From CBDBJK01 sp965206395 (GTDB lineage: Bacteria; Chloroflexota; Dehalococcoidia; Lucifugimonadales; CATOSD01): a stretch of 64,000 bases of DNA. The stretch lies in NCBI GenBank assembly GCA_965206395.1, contig CBDBJK010000018.1, forward strand, positions 62,001 to 126,000, in the 5' to 3' direction. Positions 34,703 to 43,038 of this stretch are shown here, one piece after another. A model generated the notes under the pieces. That model worked only from the letters and a program-made list of their open reading frames with translations. It was not told where the DNA came from and ran no database searches. The position numbers and the translations under genes were made by a program. Numbering within the stretch: the first letter of the stretch is position 1; every line of letters starts with the position of its first letter.

Positions 34703-35680
34703 GTGACTTCATCAGTGGAATTCGGCATCACGCTTCCTCAGCGCGGGGTCTTCTTCGGTATTACCACTATACGAGACATGTTAGATATGACCATCGATGC
34801 CGAACGCTCCGGCGTTTTCAAGTCCGTATGGGTTGGCGATAGCCTGTTTGCGAAACCGAGACCGGACTCCCTAACGCTGCTCGGCGCGTTAGCGAGTGTC
34901 ACGAACACGTTGAAACTCGGCGTCGGCTGCATGGCGAGCTTTCCGGTGCGCGATCCTATGATATTCGCTTACCAATGGGCAAACCTCGACCTGATTTCCG
35001 AGGGGCGTATGCTACTGGCCGCCTGCACGGGAATCGTGGCAGGAGGAGCGAGTGCACGAGAAGGCTCGCACTGGGGCGTTATCGACAAGGAACGGGCCTT
35101 TCGCCTGGAGGAGAACATCGAGATTTGCCGACGCCTCTGGAGCGAGGATGACGTTACATTCTCAGGCAACTACCACTCCTTCGAAGGCGTCACTGTGCAG
35201 CCAAAACCTGTTCAAAACCCATGCCCTATCTGGATCGCGGCAAATCCTCGACCTGGAACGAAATTCGCCGACAGGTCTATGCGAAGAGTGGCAGAAAGGG
35301 CCGATGGCTGGATGACCGTCCGCATGATTCCGGGTTCTATGTCCGATAACTGGGCGTAGATATGCGAGTTCCTCAAAGAGCGCGGCAGAAACCCTGACGA
35401 TTTTCCCAATATGGCCTACCACAACATCAACATCAATTCTGATAAGCAGGCGGCGTTCGAAGAGTCCAAGAAGTTTCTGGACGAATACTATGGCCCGGTG
35501 TTCTCGCCACAAGTGGTAGACGGCTGGACGGCCACCGGAACGCCAGAGCAGTGCATCGAGCACTTGCGAGGGCTAATTGCTGAAGGGGCCAAGACGATTA
35601 CACTGCGCATTACCTCATGGCGCCAGAAGGAGCAATACAAGCGCCTGGTGAATGAGGTATTGCCCTACGTCAACGAATAA
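34703..35680 (+). pseudogene. LLM-class (F420/FMN) oxidoreductase with an in-frame TAG
   Basis: A luciferase-like monooxygenase domain: FGITLPQRGVFFGI, SVWVGDSLFAKPRPDSLTLL, GVGCMASFPVRDPM and WANLDLISEGRMLLAACTG. The frame stops at TAG (35357-35359) after SMSDNWA and resumes in the same frame with ICEFLKERGRNPDDF to the normal end at 35680. One C-to-T change in a glutamine codon would explain it. Start GTG at 34703, eight bases from AAAGGAG. Most likely a recent point mutation or a sequencing error. Confidence 0.85.
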
Positions 35681-35991
35681 TCTGGGCCAGCGTAGTTCGT
35701 GGTTGGCAGGTGGGGAACGGTCGATGCCAACAGACATTACAATACGTGTGACTGATTTCCTCAGTTCTTGCGATGACATGGTTTTGGTTAGAAATAGGGT
35801 TGTCGAGCCAAGACCTTCCCATTATAATAGCGAAGGTATCTCATTAGTCGGGTGTCGCATTCGTCGAGTCGTGATGCACGACAGCCTGACATGGTAGATG
35901 AATGAGACACTTCATCGCCTAATCCTTTGAAGCATCACCTGGTTAATCCAACTTGGGCGGTCCACCCGCCACTCACCTCTGGAGGTTTGCT
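35681..35991. other. Intergenic region, no gene seen
   Basis: 311 bases without a convincing gene. One short frame exists but has no recognisable features. Confidence 0.5.
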
Positions 35992-36138
35992 ATGCAGGCT
36001 TACTGCCTCAAATGCCGTGCCCACCGCGATATTGATGAAGCAGAGCAGGTTACGTTGAAGAACGGCAGACCAGCGACAAGGGGCAAGTGCTCGGTCTGTT
36101 CAGCGGTCGTTTTCAGGATAGGCAAAGCCACTGAATAG
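35992..36138 (+). CDS. DUF5679-type small zinc protein
   Basis: 48 residues: MQAYCLKCRAHRDIDEAEQV then GKCSVCSAVVFRIGK. Two CxxC pairs form a probable zinc ribbon, as in DUF5679, small proteins common in Chloroflexota and Actinobacteria. The ATG follows TGGAGGTTTGCT. The role is unknown. Confidence 0.85.
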   Translation: MQAYCLKCRAHRDIDEAEQVTLKNGRPATRGKCSVCSAVVFRIGKATE

Positions 36139-36286
36139 AGGGTTCGCCCTGTTCTCAGAGAGTTCAAGTTCAAGGCGCACGCTTGCAAGTCCACTACAAG
36201 AGGCGACGGTTTCATCCTAATGCGCAGCATATGCTTGGCGCGAGTTTGAAGAGGACGAACCTCGTGACTTTGTTGCCGCTTGCCAA

Positions 36287-37063
36287 ATGGACGACCCGAT
36301 GAATGGTGCCCAGAGACGTTCCCATCTTTCCGTGGAAGAATTGCGGCCCAGCGAAATTGCCAATAACTCGCGCCTCTGGCTATTATTAGCGGCCTTCCTT
36401 ATGGGATTCGCGCTGGCGGCCTGTAATGCGGTTGCAGGGAGCCAGGAGGCTAGCGTCGGCAGCGAGACGGCTAGTCTGGATCAAACGTCTGCGCCGCTTG
36501 TTGTCGCGACATCTGGCGAGACTCAGCCTGCGCAGGAATCGAGAGCACCCCTGGTTTCTGATATTACTTCCGATGTGCCCATTTCGCTGGCAGCCGAATT
36601 GGGCAGCGATGTGGACGACCTTGCTTACTCTTTTACCCTACCCAGCGTATCAGGGTCGCCGTTCTCACTCGACGCTCAGCTTGGGGATAAGAACGTCGTG
36701 GTCGTGTTCTACAGAGCTTTCTGGTGAACCCACTGCTGCGCCCAGCTCGTTGAGTTGACAAAGGAGTACGACCAGATAGGAGACCTCGATGCAGAGGTCG
36801 TGGCGATAAGCACCGATGACTTGTCCAAGGCTCAGCACATGGCCGAGCGAGTCGGCATCCCATTTCCAGTGCTGTATGACCCGGATGCCGACGTGGTGCG
36901 CGATTACGAAGTCTACAACCTGAGACGCGATGGTCTCGCCACTCCCTCCACCTTTATCATCGACAAAAAGGGAGTCATAAGGTACAAGTACGTCGGCAAG
37001 TCCACAGGCGATCGCCCTTCCACTCAACAGGTGTTGGAGCAACTTCGCCTCATAGAGGGGTAG
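36287..37063 (+). CDS. Lipoprotein peroxiredoxin-like protein with predicted selenocysteine
   Basis: 258 residues if the in-frame TGA at 36725-36727 is read as Sec. The signal/lipobox is GFALAAC (about Cys45). After an Ala/Ser/Thr linker comes an AhpC/TSA fold: FTLPSVSGSPFSLDAQLGDK, VVVVFYRAFW-TGA-THCCAQL, VVAISTDDLSKAQHMAE, FPVLYDPDADVVRDY and PSTFIIDKKGVIRYKY. In this family FYRxxWCxxC carries the peroxidatic cysteine exactly where the TGA stands, giving UxxC. A hairpin with loop GTT lies 21 nt after the TGA. It should act outside the membrane on peroxides, with the following cysteine as resolving residue. A pseudogene is the alternative, but the residue position and hairpin argue against it. 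Confidence 0.82.
36743..36757 (+). promoter_or_regulatory. Predicted bacterial SECIS hairpin (peroxiredoxin)
   Basis: CAGCTC-GTT-GAGTTG, six base pairs (one G-U), with G first in the apical loop, 21 nt after the TGA; within the distance used in bacterial SECIS models. Confidence 0.65.
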
Positions 37064-37184
37064 GCAGACATTCTGGGAAATCCTCTTCTTCGCATCTCGA
37101 TTCCGTCTCTCAAAAATTGAGGGAAAGGGTAAAGTTCTTTCCATTAGCGTGACTGATGTCGCATGCCCAAGCAGTAAGTTTTCG

Positions 37185-37814
37185 TTACTCTTGCGCCATG
37201 TTCTCGTACCAGGCTATCCTGTCTTCATCGATAGAGGCGGAGAGGGCATCCATATCGCCGTCCCCATCCACGTCCGCGGCATACACCGAGAAGGCACCTT
37301 CAGCGTCAGTTGTGATTATGCGAGTCGACCAGGATGAGCCGTCGCCTGATGTATTCTCATACCATGCTATCTTGTCGTCAAGCTGTGAAGCGGAGAGGGC
37401 GTCAATATCGCCGTCGCCGTCCATGTCCGCAGCGTACACCGAAGTGGCGCTGTCAATGTCAGTAGTTATTGTGAAAGGCAACCAGGACGAGCCATCGCCA
37501 AAGGTATTCTCGTACCATGCTATCTTGTTGTCGGAGAATGATGCGGAAAGGACATCGATGTCACCGTCCCCGTCAACGTCCACAGCATACACCGAACGGG
37601 CGAAGTCGGCGTCGGTGGTGATCACATTCGGGGGGCCGAAAAGAGCAACGACAGCGGTCGCCGTAGCTACTGGTATTGGAGTGCTCGTAGGGGTAGCCGT
37701 GTGAGCTGGTTCTGGAGTGGATGTTGGCGTGCTTGCAAGCACCGGAGTCAATGTAGGCGTCGCCGCTACTTGTGCAGCCGACTGAGGTGTATTGGTTGGA
37801 ATGGGAGTAGGCAC
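37185..37814 (-). CDS. FG-GAP/VCBS repeat lipoprotein (start uncertain)
   Basis: At least 209 residues. A Pro/Thr-rich linker (to about residue 55) precedes three repeats of DVDGDGDIDVLSASFSDNKI-WYEN type, calcium-binding FG-GAP/VCBS blades. Upstream in the same frame (37815-37870) the sequence RFISAVVVLLIAACGEP is a good lipoprotein signal with lipobox, but no ATG, GTG or TTG start is found in that frame; an ATG is present in another frame near 37900. A frameshift between start and signal is likely, or a rare start is used. Probably surface-anchored. Confidence 0.65.
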   Translation of the reverse strand: MPTPIPTNTPQSAAQVAATPTLTPVLASTPTSTPEPAHTATPTSTPIPVATATAVVALFGPPNVITTDADFARSVYAVDVDGDGDIDVLSASFSDNKIAWYENTFGDGSSWLPFTITTDIDSATSVYAADMDGDGDIDALSASQLDDKIAWYENTSGDGSSWSTRIITTDAEGAFSVYAADVDGDGDMDALSASIDEDRIAWYENMAQE

Positions 37815-38173
37815 AGGCTCACCGCATGCTGCTATTAATAGGACAACTACAGCAGAAATGAACCGATTTTTCCCTGATGATACCCAATGCTTTCATAAAT
37901 TCGACATGATGAGGGAACACGGACTGAGTGCTCATTTGCTGATGTTGTCAACTGGCACTAATAGCACTCAATTTCACTTAACGTGTGTAGCCCACAAGCG
38001 TCAGTGGCGTCAGGAATTACGCCCTGCCCCCGAAGGTGGTCAATCATACCTTTTGCCATCGGAGTGCAACCACTGATATTCGACGCGCCTGCAATGGTTG
38101 TTGTTAGATTCTGGCTGCGGCCTCTACACAGGACAAATGCGCATGCGTCAGACAAAGTATCGGATACTACGGC
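37815..38173. other. Upstream region of the FG-GAP lipoprotein, with a dispersed repeat
   Basis: 37815-37870 encodes the signal peptide on the minus strand. 37863-37976 matches 38680-38790 imperfectly (shared ATTTTTCCCTGATGATACCC, then CACGGACTG and TGTTGATGTT-like parts). No gene on the remaining bases was recognised. Confidence 0.5.
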
Positions 38174-38545
38174 TTACACATGCTGATCGAAGAGGAACGG
38201 GTTTCCGTCAGGATCAACTACAATAAAACTGGCAGGCCCGACTGTACTCTCGTCCGCCTCGCTAATTAGCTTCACGCCTTGCTCTTTTAGGCGGTGCTGT
38301 AGCTCGCGAACATCAGTGTAGTCATTGAGCTTACTGGCGTTACTATCCCAGCCAGGATTGAAAGTGAGCATGTTTTTCTCAAACATTCCCTGAAAAAGCC
38401 CGATCACGGTTCCTCCGTTTTTCATGATGAGCCAGTTCTGCGAGGCATCGCCACCGAATTCTCGGAAACCGAGCTTCTCATAGAATTCCCTGGAGGCCTC
38501 GATATCCTTAACAGCCAGACTGATGGAGAACGCGCCGAGTTCCAT
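38174..38545 (-). CDS. VOC-superfamily (glyoxalase/bleomycin-resistance type) protein
   Basis: 123 residues with two beta-alpha-beta modules: FSISLAVKDIEASREFYEKL near the start and VVDPDGNPFLFDQHV at the end, with metal-ligand-like residues at strand positions. The ATG at 38545 after CAGGAGTGGGTA is preferred over a start eight codons upstream. The substrate is unknown. Confidence 0.9.
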   Translation of the reverse strand: MELGAFSISLAVKDIEASREFYEKLGFREFGGDASQNWLIMKNGGTVIGLFQGMFEKNMLTFNPGWDSNASKLNDYTDVRELQHRLKEQGVKLISEADESTVGPASFIVVDPDGNPFLFDQHV

Positions 38546-38569
38546 TACCCACTCCTGTCCACGAAACAT

Positions 38570-38918
38570 TACCTTCCTGTGAACCTGCTATCCAGACCAA
38601 TTGAAGAATCTAATCCGGCATATCCCAGTTTAAGACAGATTTTGCAATAGCAGGTATTTCACTCCGATCGATTTTAACCGATTTTTCCCTGATGATACCC
38701 AATGCTTTTGTAAATGTAACATGCCGAGATAACACGGACTGTACGACAATATGTTGATGTTTTCAATTGCCATCTGAAAAAGACAATTTACCCACTCGCA
38801 TGGTGTAATCTACTTTACGCTTTATCTGAAATATTGGATGGGTGCAGGAAAGGGAGGGAACTCGTGGCTTTGACCCTCGCTTTGTGGACCACGGCGAGAG
38901 GGCGATGCAGGTACGGTG
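38570..38918. other. Intergenic region with second copy of a dispersed repeat
   Basis: 38673-38790 repeats the sequence found upstream of the FG-GAP gene (CCGATTTTTCCCTGATGATA and following bases). No gene recognised. Confidence 0.5.
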
Positions 38919-39607
38919 TTACGGGCTCTCTACGCGAACCACCACCGCACCTTGCAGCACCGCCTCTATTCCAGACCGTTCGAATTGAAGAAGCTTTGGC
39001 CCCGGCCCCGCTGGATTGGGGGCCTCGTCTCCCTCTGTCGTATCGTCGGTCACTGCTGCCCGTGTGAGTTCAATCGAATACGCTCCCTCTTCGGCTGGAG
39101 GCTCTCCGAAACTGCCGTCCACAACCCGGAACTTGAACTTCGCCAAGACCCCTGGAGGCGTTTCGTCCGGCAACTCCTGATCCCAAACTGTGTATTTGAG
39201 AGATCCCTGGAGTACGCCCTGAGGCCCAGTGAGACCATACTCCCCCAACGGCGCAGAGCCTATGAGGTCTCCGTGTAAGAATTCCACCGCAGCCAGCGTC
39301 GACGCGTCCCAATCAAGCTCGACCTGCCCCACCGTCACGAATTCACCGTTGGTATCTACATTGACGACGACAGTAAACTCATCTCCCGGCTGGAGGATAA
39401 TCTCACTTGCGGTAGGTCCAGAACCCGGCCAGCCTCGCAGAATCCCAGGCTAACGCCCACTTGCCCAGGAGATAGAGGGCCAACGGTTGGGCTTGGCTCA
39501 AGGGCTACGGTCGGTTGATCTGCGCCATTGCAGCCGATGACAGCTGCCAGCGCGATCGCAAGTACCAAGACCGTAACCACTTGGCTGCGCAAAATAGCAA
39601 GCAGCAT
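38919..39607 (-). pseudogene. Cohesin-domain-like lipoprotein, frameshifted
   Basis: The N-terminal frame starts MLLAILRSQVVTVLVLAIAL and has lipobox AAVIGC. After VALEPSPTVGPLSPGQVGV the frame changes near 39440-39460; the second frame continues EIILQPGDEFTVVVNVDTNG, VGQVELDWDASTLAAVEFL and GVLAKFKFRVVD, the strand pattern of cohesin-type domains. One indel would restore a protein of about 228 residues. It may be real decay or a sequencing error. Confidence 0.65.
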
Positions 39608-39676
39608 GTTTGTGTCCTTTTCGCCTTGTCTCGACATGAATAAGCGTAAGATCAGCATCTCAAAGAGCCAGACGCC

Positions 39677-40357
39677 CTACGATTTCCTAGATGCACTGAC
39701 CTTTTCGAGCATCACCGGCGGCAATGGGAATAGCCAGCCACGATTTCGGATGATGTCACGGGCGAGCGCAGGCGGAATGGCGACGATGATCTCTGGCTCG
39801 ATGGAGAATCGGCCATCGAAACCGCCAATCGCGCTCCTTGCGTGAATCCCACCGAATCCGCCGGGGTCAATGCCATCTTTCGCAAAGTCGCTTCTAGGGC
39901 CGCCGAATAACGAGTGCCACCGGAATGAGAATCCGTTGGTTACCGCAGGGGCCGCGTTGGAGACGCCTCCTCCGGGCGACACCACCATTCCCAGTGCTTT
40001 GACGGTGTACAGAACGTCGTTCAAGTCGCCTTCGCCGTTGCAACTCAACGCCCAGTGCAAACGCCTTATTATCAAGTCGGCGGCGTTCTGCGCTCCCTCC
40101 TGACCGTGCTTGATAAGCTCATCGTCGTCGCCCATAGGCTGCGTGCCGCCGGGACTGCCCGACATGAACACAAGCCCACTCTCTTGAATCACAGCGCCAG
40201 CGATCCCGGCATTAGTTAGAGAGGTCACGTTGTCATCAAAGCTGCCAAGCGAGATGCCAAGGCTCTTGATCCTGTCGTACACGTCGAAGCTGCGTCGCAA
40301 CTCGTCAGGAATTATTGCTTCGTCATAGTATTTGCTCAAAGTAGACCTCCAGATCAT
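39677..40357 (-). CDS. RidA/YjgF-family protein, long form
   Basis: 226 residues, longer than the usual 130. Recognisable parts: AGAVIQESGLVFMSGSPGGT, GQEGAQNAADLIIRRLHWAL, DVLYTVKALGMVV and a C-terminal HARSAIGGFDGRFSIEPEII. Rid proteins hydrolyse reactive enamine/imine intermediates from PLP enzymes; a PLP aminotransferase is divergently encoded at 40522, which may be functional context. The start MIWRSTLSKYYDEA is chosen by family length; an open frame extends to 40483. Confidence 0.8.
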   Translation of the reverse strand: MIWRSTLSKYYDEAIIPDELRRSFDVYDRIKSLGISLGSFDDNVTSLTNAGIAGAVIQESGLVFMSGSPGGTQPMGDDDELIKHGQEGAQNAADLIIRRLHWALSCNGEGDLNDVLYTVKALGMVVSPGGGVSNAAPAVTNGFSFRWHSLFGGPRSDFAKDGIDPGGFGGIHARSAIGGFDGRFSIEPEIIVAIPPALARDIIRNRGWLFPLPPVMLEKVSASRKS

Positions 40358-40521
40358 GAAACTTGGAATTACGGATTGGCGCGTGAGATGCGTTGCATGG
40401 TAGCAGAAACTCGTTTGCCTGCCTAGATACCCTCTTTTGGCTGAGACTCGTGGGCTTGCAAACCCGCGTGGCGCAAGAGACAATAGGAGCTAACATTTGA
40501 TTGCATGCGAGGAGGTATCTA

Positions 40522-41787
40522 ATGGCGAGCACCGGTGACGGCGTAACCTCAGCGAAGCGCCGATGGGGGGAAGTGGACATTCGTGAGATGCTCTCCACGT
40601 CGGCGAAGTCAATCGGGGCGGGAAGCCCTACCGACGCCGGGAAGTCGTGGAGGCTGCCTACGGAACATCCTGACCCCATAATTCTTGCCGCCGGGATACC
40701 AGATGCGCCGACTTTGCCAGTAGACGACCTGCGCGATGCCCTGGACCGAACCCTGAGCGCAGACCCCGCAGAAGCATTAGAGTATGGCGGATGGCTTGGA
40801 TTCGATGGCCTTCGGTCGATTATCGCTGATCGTCAGAGCCGCATCGAAGGCGTTGCGCTTGAACCGGACAACTTCATACTACACAACGGAAGCTCCGGTG
40901 GCATAGACAACGTTTCCAAGGCATTCCTCGAACCCGGTGATGTCGTAATCACCGAAGGCCCTAGCTTTTCGGGCACGGTGCGGTCCATGCGCGGCTATAT
41001 GGTGGAGATCGTAGAAGTGGCAATGGAGGATGGCGGAGTTTCTATCGACGCCCTTGCCGAGGCGATCCAGAAAATCGAATCTTCGGGCAAACGCGCGAAG
41101 ATTTTTTATACAATCGCTGATTATCACAATCCTACTGGCTCAACATTGCCAGAAGAGCGACGCGCGGCTCTGATAGAACTTTGCGCCAGGCATAAGATTT
41201 TGATTCTGGAAGACGCGGCCTATACCGAGTTAAGTTTTGGGGAGGCCCCTCCAACCTCCATATTCGGCATGGCGGACGGGCATGGTGTGCTGAGGCTGGG
41301 AAGCATAAGCAAGACCATCGCTACGGGCCTGCGCGTGGGATGGGTAGAGGCTCGCCAGGAATACATCGAAGCCATGTCGAGGGTGCGCTTCGACATGGGC
41401 AACAGCCCTCTGTTTCATCGAGCGCTGGCTGATTATATAGGCTCTGGCAAGCTCGATGCCCACGTCGAGAAGATGCGACCCATCTATGCCGAAAAATGCG
41501 AGATTCTCGCCGAGTCTTTGCTTGCATACTGCGAGCCATACGTTCGATTCAAGAAACCCGACGGAGGCTTCTTCCTATGGGTAGAATGCCTTGGCGCGCA
41601 GGCGAATGATGTGGCTAAAGCGGCCGCAGAGGAAGGTCTGGTATGCCCGCTTGGCGTGAACTTCTTCAGCGACCGAGAGAACTCTGATGACAACCACTTG
41701 AGAATGGCCTTCAGCGCCGCGCCACTAGAGCAGCTAGCCGAAGTCGGGCCAAGGCTTAGGGCCGCGTTCCTCAAGGTTGTAGACTAG
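40522..41787 (+). CDS. PLP-dependent aminotransferase, class I/II (2-aminoadipate/AspB type)
   Basis: 421 residues. FILHNGSSGGIDNVSKAFLE, ADYHNPTGSTLPEERRAALI (PLP-contacting NPTG) and the Schiff-base lysine in LRLGSISKTIATGLRVGW. This matches MocR/LysN-like class I aminotransferases without the GntR domain. The ATG at 40522 follows GAGGAGGTATCTA. The amino donor cannot be assigned. Confidence 0.92.
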   Translation: MASTGDGVTSAKRRWGEVDIREMLSTSAKSIGAGSPTDAGKSWRLPTEHPDPIILAAGIPDAPTLPVDDLRDALDRTLSADPAEALEYGGWLGFDGLRSIIADRQSRIEGVALEPDNFILHNGSSGGIDNVSKAFLEPGDVVITEGPSFSGTVRSMRGYMVEIVEVAMEDGGVSIDALAEAIQKIESSGKRAKIFYTIADYHNPTGSTLPEERRAALIELCARHKILILEDAAYTELSFGEAPPTSIFGMADGHGVLRLGSISKTIATGLRVGWVEARQEYIEAMSRVRFDMGNSPLFHRALADYIGSGKLDAHVEKMRPIYAEKCEILAESLLAYCEPYVRFKKPDGGFFLWVECLGAQANDVAKAAAEEGLVCPLGVNFFSDRENSDDNHLRMAFSAAPLEQLAEVGPRLRAAFLKVVD

Positions 41788-41867
41788 ACTATCGAGTTAC
41801 AGTTTACTCAAAGCCCAGGTAAATGGGCCATAGTCTAATGGAAAGCGTACAACAGGGGAGTTAAATC

Positions 41868-42143
41868 ATGAAGTCTGGCCTTGAGACGCTCACTGAGGTC
41901 ATGCCCAACGCGTTTTGACAGGGTTGAGGAGAGTTCGTTACCCGTGAGGTAAATAAACTGCCAGGAATCATTAAAGTAGACTTCGATATGTTGTCGAAAG
42001 AGGCTACAGTAACATATGACCCGACTCAAGTGAGCGCTGAAGCCGCGCGTGAGGTAATCCGAACCGCTGACAGCCGAGCGCAGTCCGACGACGACTCGGC
42101 GCGCGATGCAGGGTTGCTTCTTGGAGAGGAGCAACGTGAGTAG
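41868..42143 (+). CDS. HMA metal-binding protein with predicted UxxU (two selenocysteines)
   Basis: 91 residues if two in-frame TGAs (41916-41918, 41925-41927) are read as Sec. The sequence MPNAF-U-QG-U-GEFVTREVNKLPGI then KVDFDMLSKEATVTYDP matches the heavy-metal-associated fold: counted from the second U, V+4, V+8, L+11, P+12, G+13, I+14 are identical in spacing to MxCxxC HMA domains, so both TGAs sit on the metal-binding cysteines. GGGGAG precedes the ATG by eight bases. A hairpin with loop CGTGA follows. The stop overlaps the GTG of the next gene, so it is in an operon with DUF169. Two independent nonsense mutations at exactly these positions are improbable. Confidence 0.75.
41938..41952 (+). 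promoter_or_regulatory. Predicted bacterial SECIS hairpin (HMA protein)
   Basis: TTACC-CGTGA-GGTAA, a perfect five-base-pair stem, loop with G at position 2; 24 nt after the first TGA and 15 nt after the second. Confidence 0.55.
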
Positions 42144-42912
42144 CGAATCTGAAGGCTCTGGCCCCGAACGTGACGGTGATGCATCAGCAGGCGGTGATCT
42201 TGTAGACTCGATGGATGGCGTAAAGCTCACCGAGTTGCTTGCGGACAGGCTAGACATTCAGTTGCCTCCCGTCGGCCTCGCCTTCGTGCGAGAACATCCG
42301 AGCAACGTGCCGCAACTGGTCAAGGAAGTGCCGTCTTTCTGCACCCTCTGGCGTTGGGCCGAAGAGCGCGTTTTCTACGCGTCGGCTGAACAGCATATGG
42401 GATGCGCAATCGGAGGCATGGTGGCCGGGTTCCTTTCCCCCGAAGGCAGGATGGACGAGCTAACGGCTCTGCTTGAAGATATGTGCGAGGCGGGCCAAGG
42501 TGAGGGCGACGAGATTTCCCAGACCGCCAGATTCATTCAGGACAGCGTTGGAATCGTCTACGGGCCACTGTGGACGATTCCCATCGTGCCCGATATCGTT
42601 CTCATGTGGGCCACATTGCCGCAAATGGGAGTGCTTCAAGAGATAACTGGAAGCATTCTGTGGCGCAACAATCCACAAGGCGCTGTATTCACTCGCCCTG
42701 CCTGCGCAATTCTTGCAATAGCTGACTCAAATGCGAAACCAGCGATGTCCCTGGGCTGCCTGGGCATGCGCCTTTATACCGGGGTGCCTCCACAGCTATT
42801 TCTGATAGCCGTGCCGCGAGACAAGCTTGGCGAGTTGGAGGATGGCCTTCAGAAGAAGATCGACATCCTACAGCGTCTGGAATTCTACCGCGACAAGCTC
42901 AAGGCGGGCTGA
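42136..42912 (+). CDS. DUF169 family protein
   Basis: 258 residues. LPPVGLAFVREHPSNVPQL, SFCTLWRWAEERVFYASAEQ, CAIGGMVAGF and the C-terminal KKIDILQRLEFYRDKL fit DUF169, a family with conserved cysteines and no settled function, often near iron/sulfur or heavy-metal genes. GTG at 42136 after GGAGAGGAGCAAC overlaps the HMA stop by eight bases, linking the two in translation. Confidence 0.85.
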   Translation: MSSESEGSGPERDGDASAGGDLVDSMDGVKLTELLADRLDIQLPPVGLAFVREHPSNVPQLVKEVPSFCTLWRWAEERVFYASAEQHMGCAIGGMVAGFLSPEGRMDELTALLEDMCEAGQGEGDEISQTARFIQDSVGIVYGPLWTIPIVPDIVLMWATLPQMGVLQEITGSILWRNNPQGAVFTRPACAILAIADSNAKPAMSLGCLGMRLYTGVPPQLFLIAVPRDKLGELEDGLQKKIDILQRLEFYRDKLKAG

Positions 42913-43038
42913 TCGAAACGGCCCTCTCCTTAATTCCACCCTGCGTAGGCGAGGAGATATTATTCCTTCCTGCGGGCGGGGGAACGTAAGGATGGAGGTG
43001 CGAACCTGCCCTTTGATAGGTTCTGTTAGGCCGGCCCC

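Noticed and set aside
35357..35359. In-frame TAG as pyrrolysine
   Set aside because: LLM oxidoreductases are not known to use Pyl, no PylS is visible, and many genes in the window end with TAG.
34697..35359. Short LLM protein as a complete gene
   Set aside because: The conserved C-terminal third continues in the same frame directly after the TAG.
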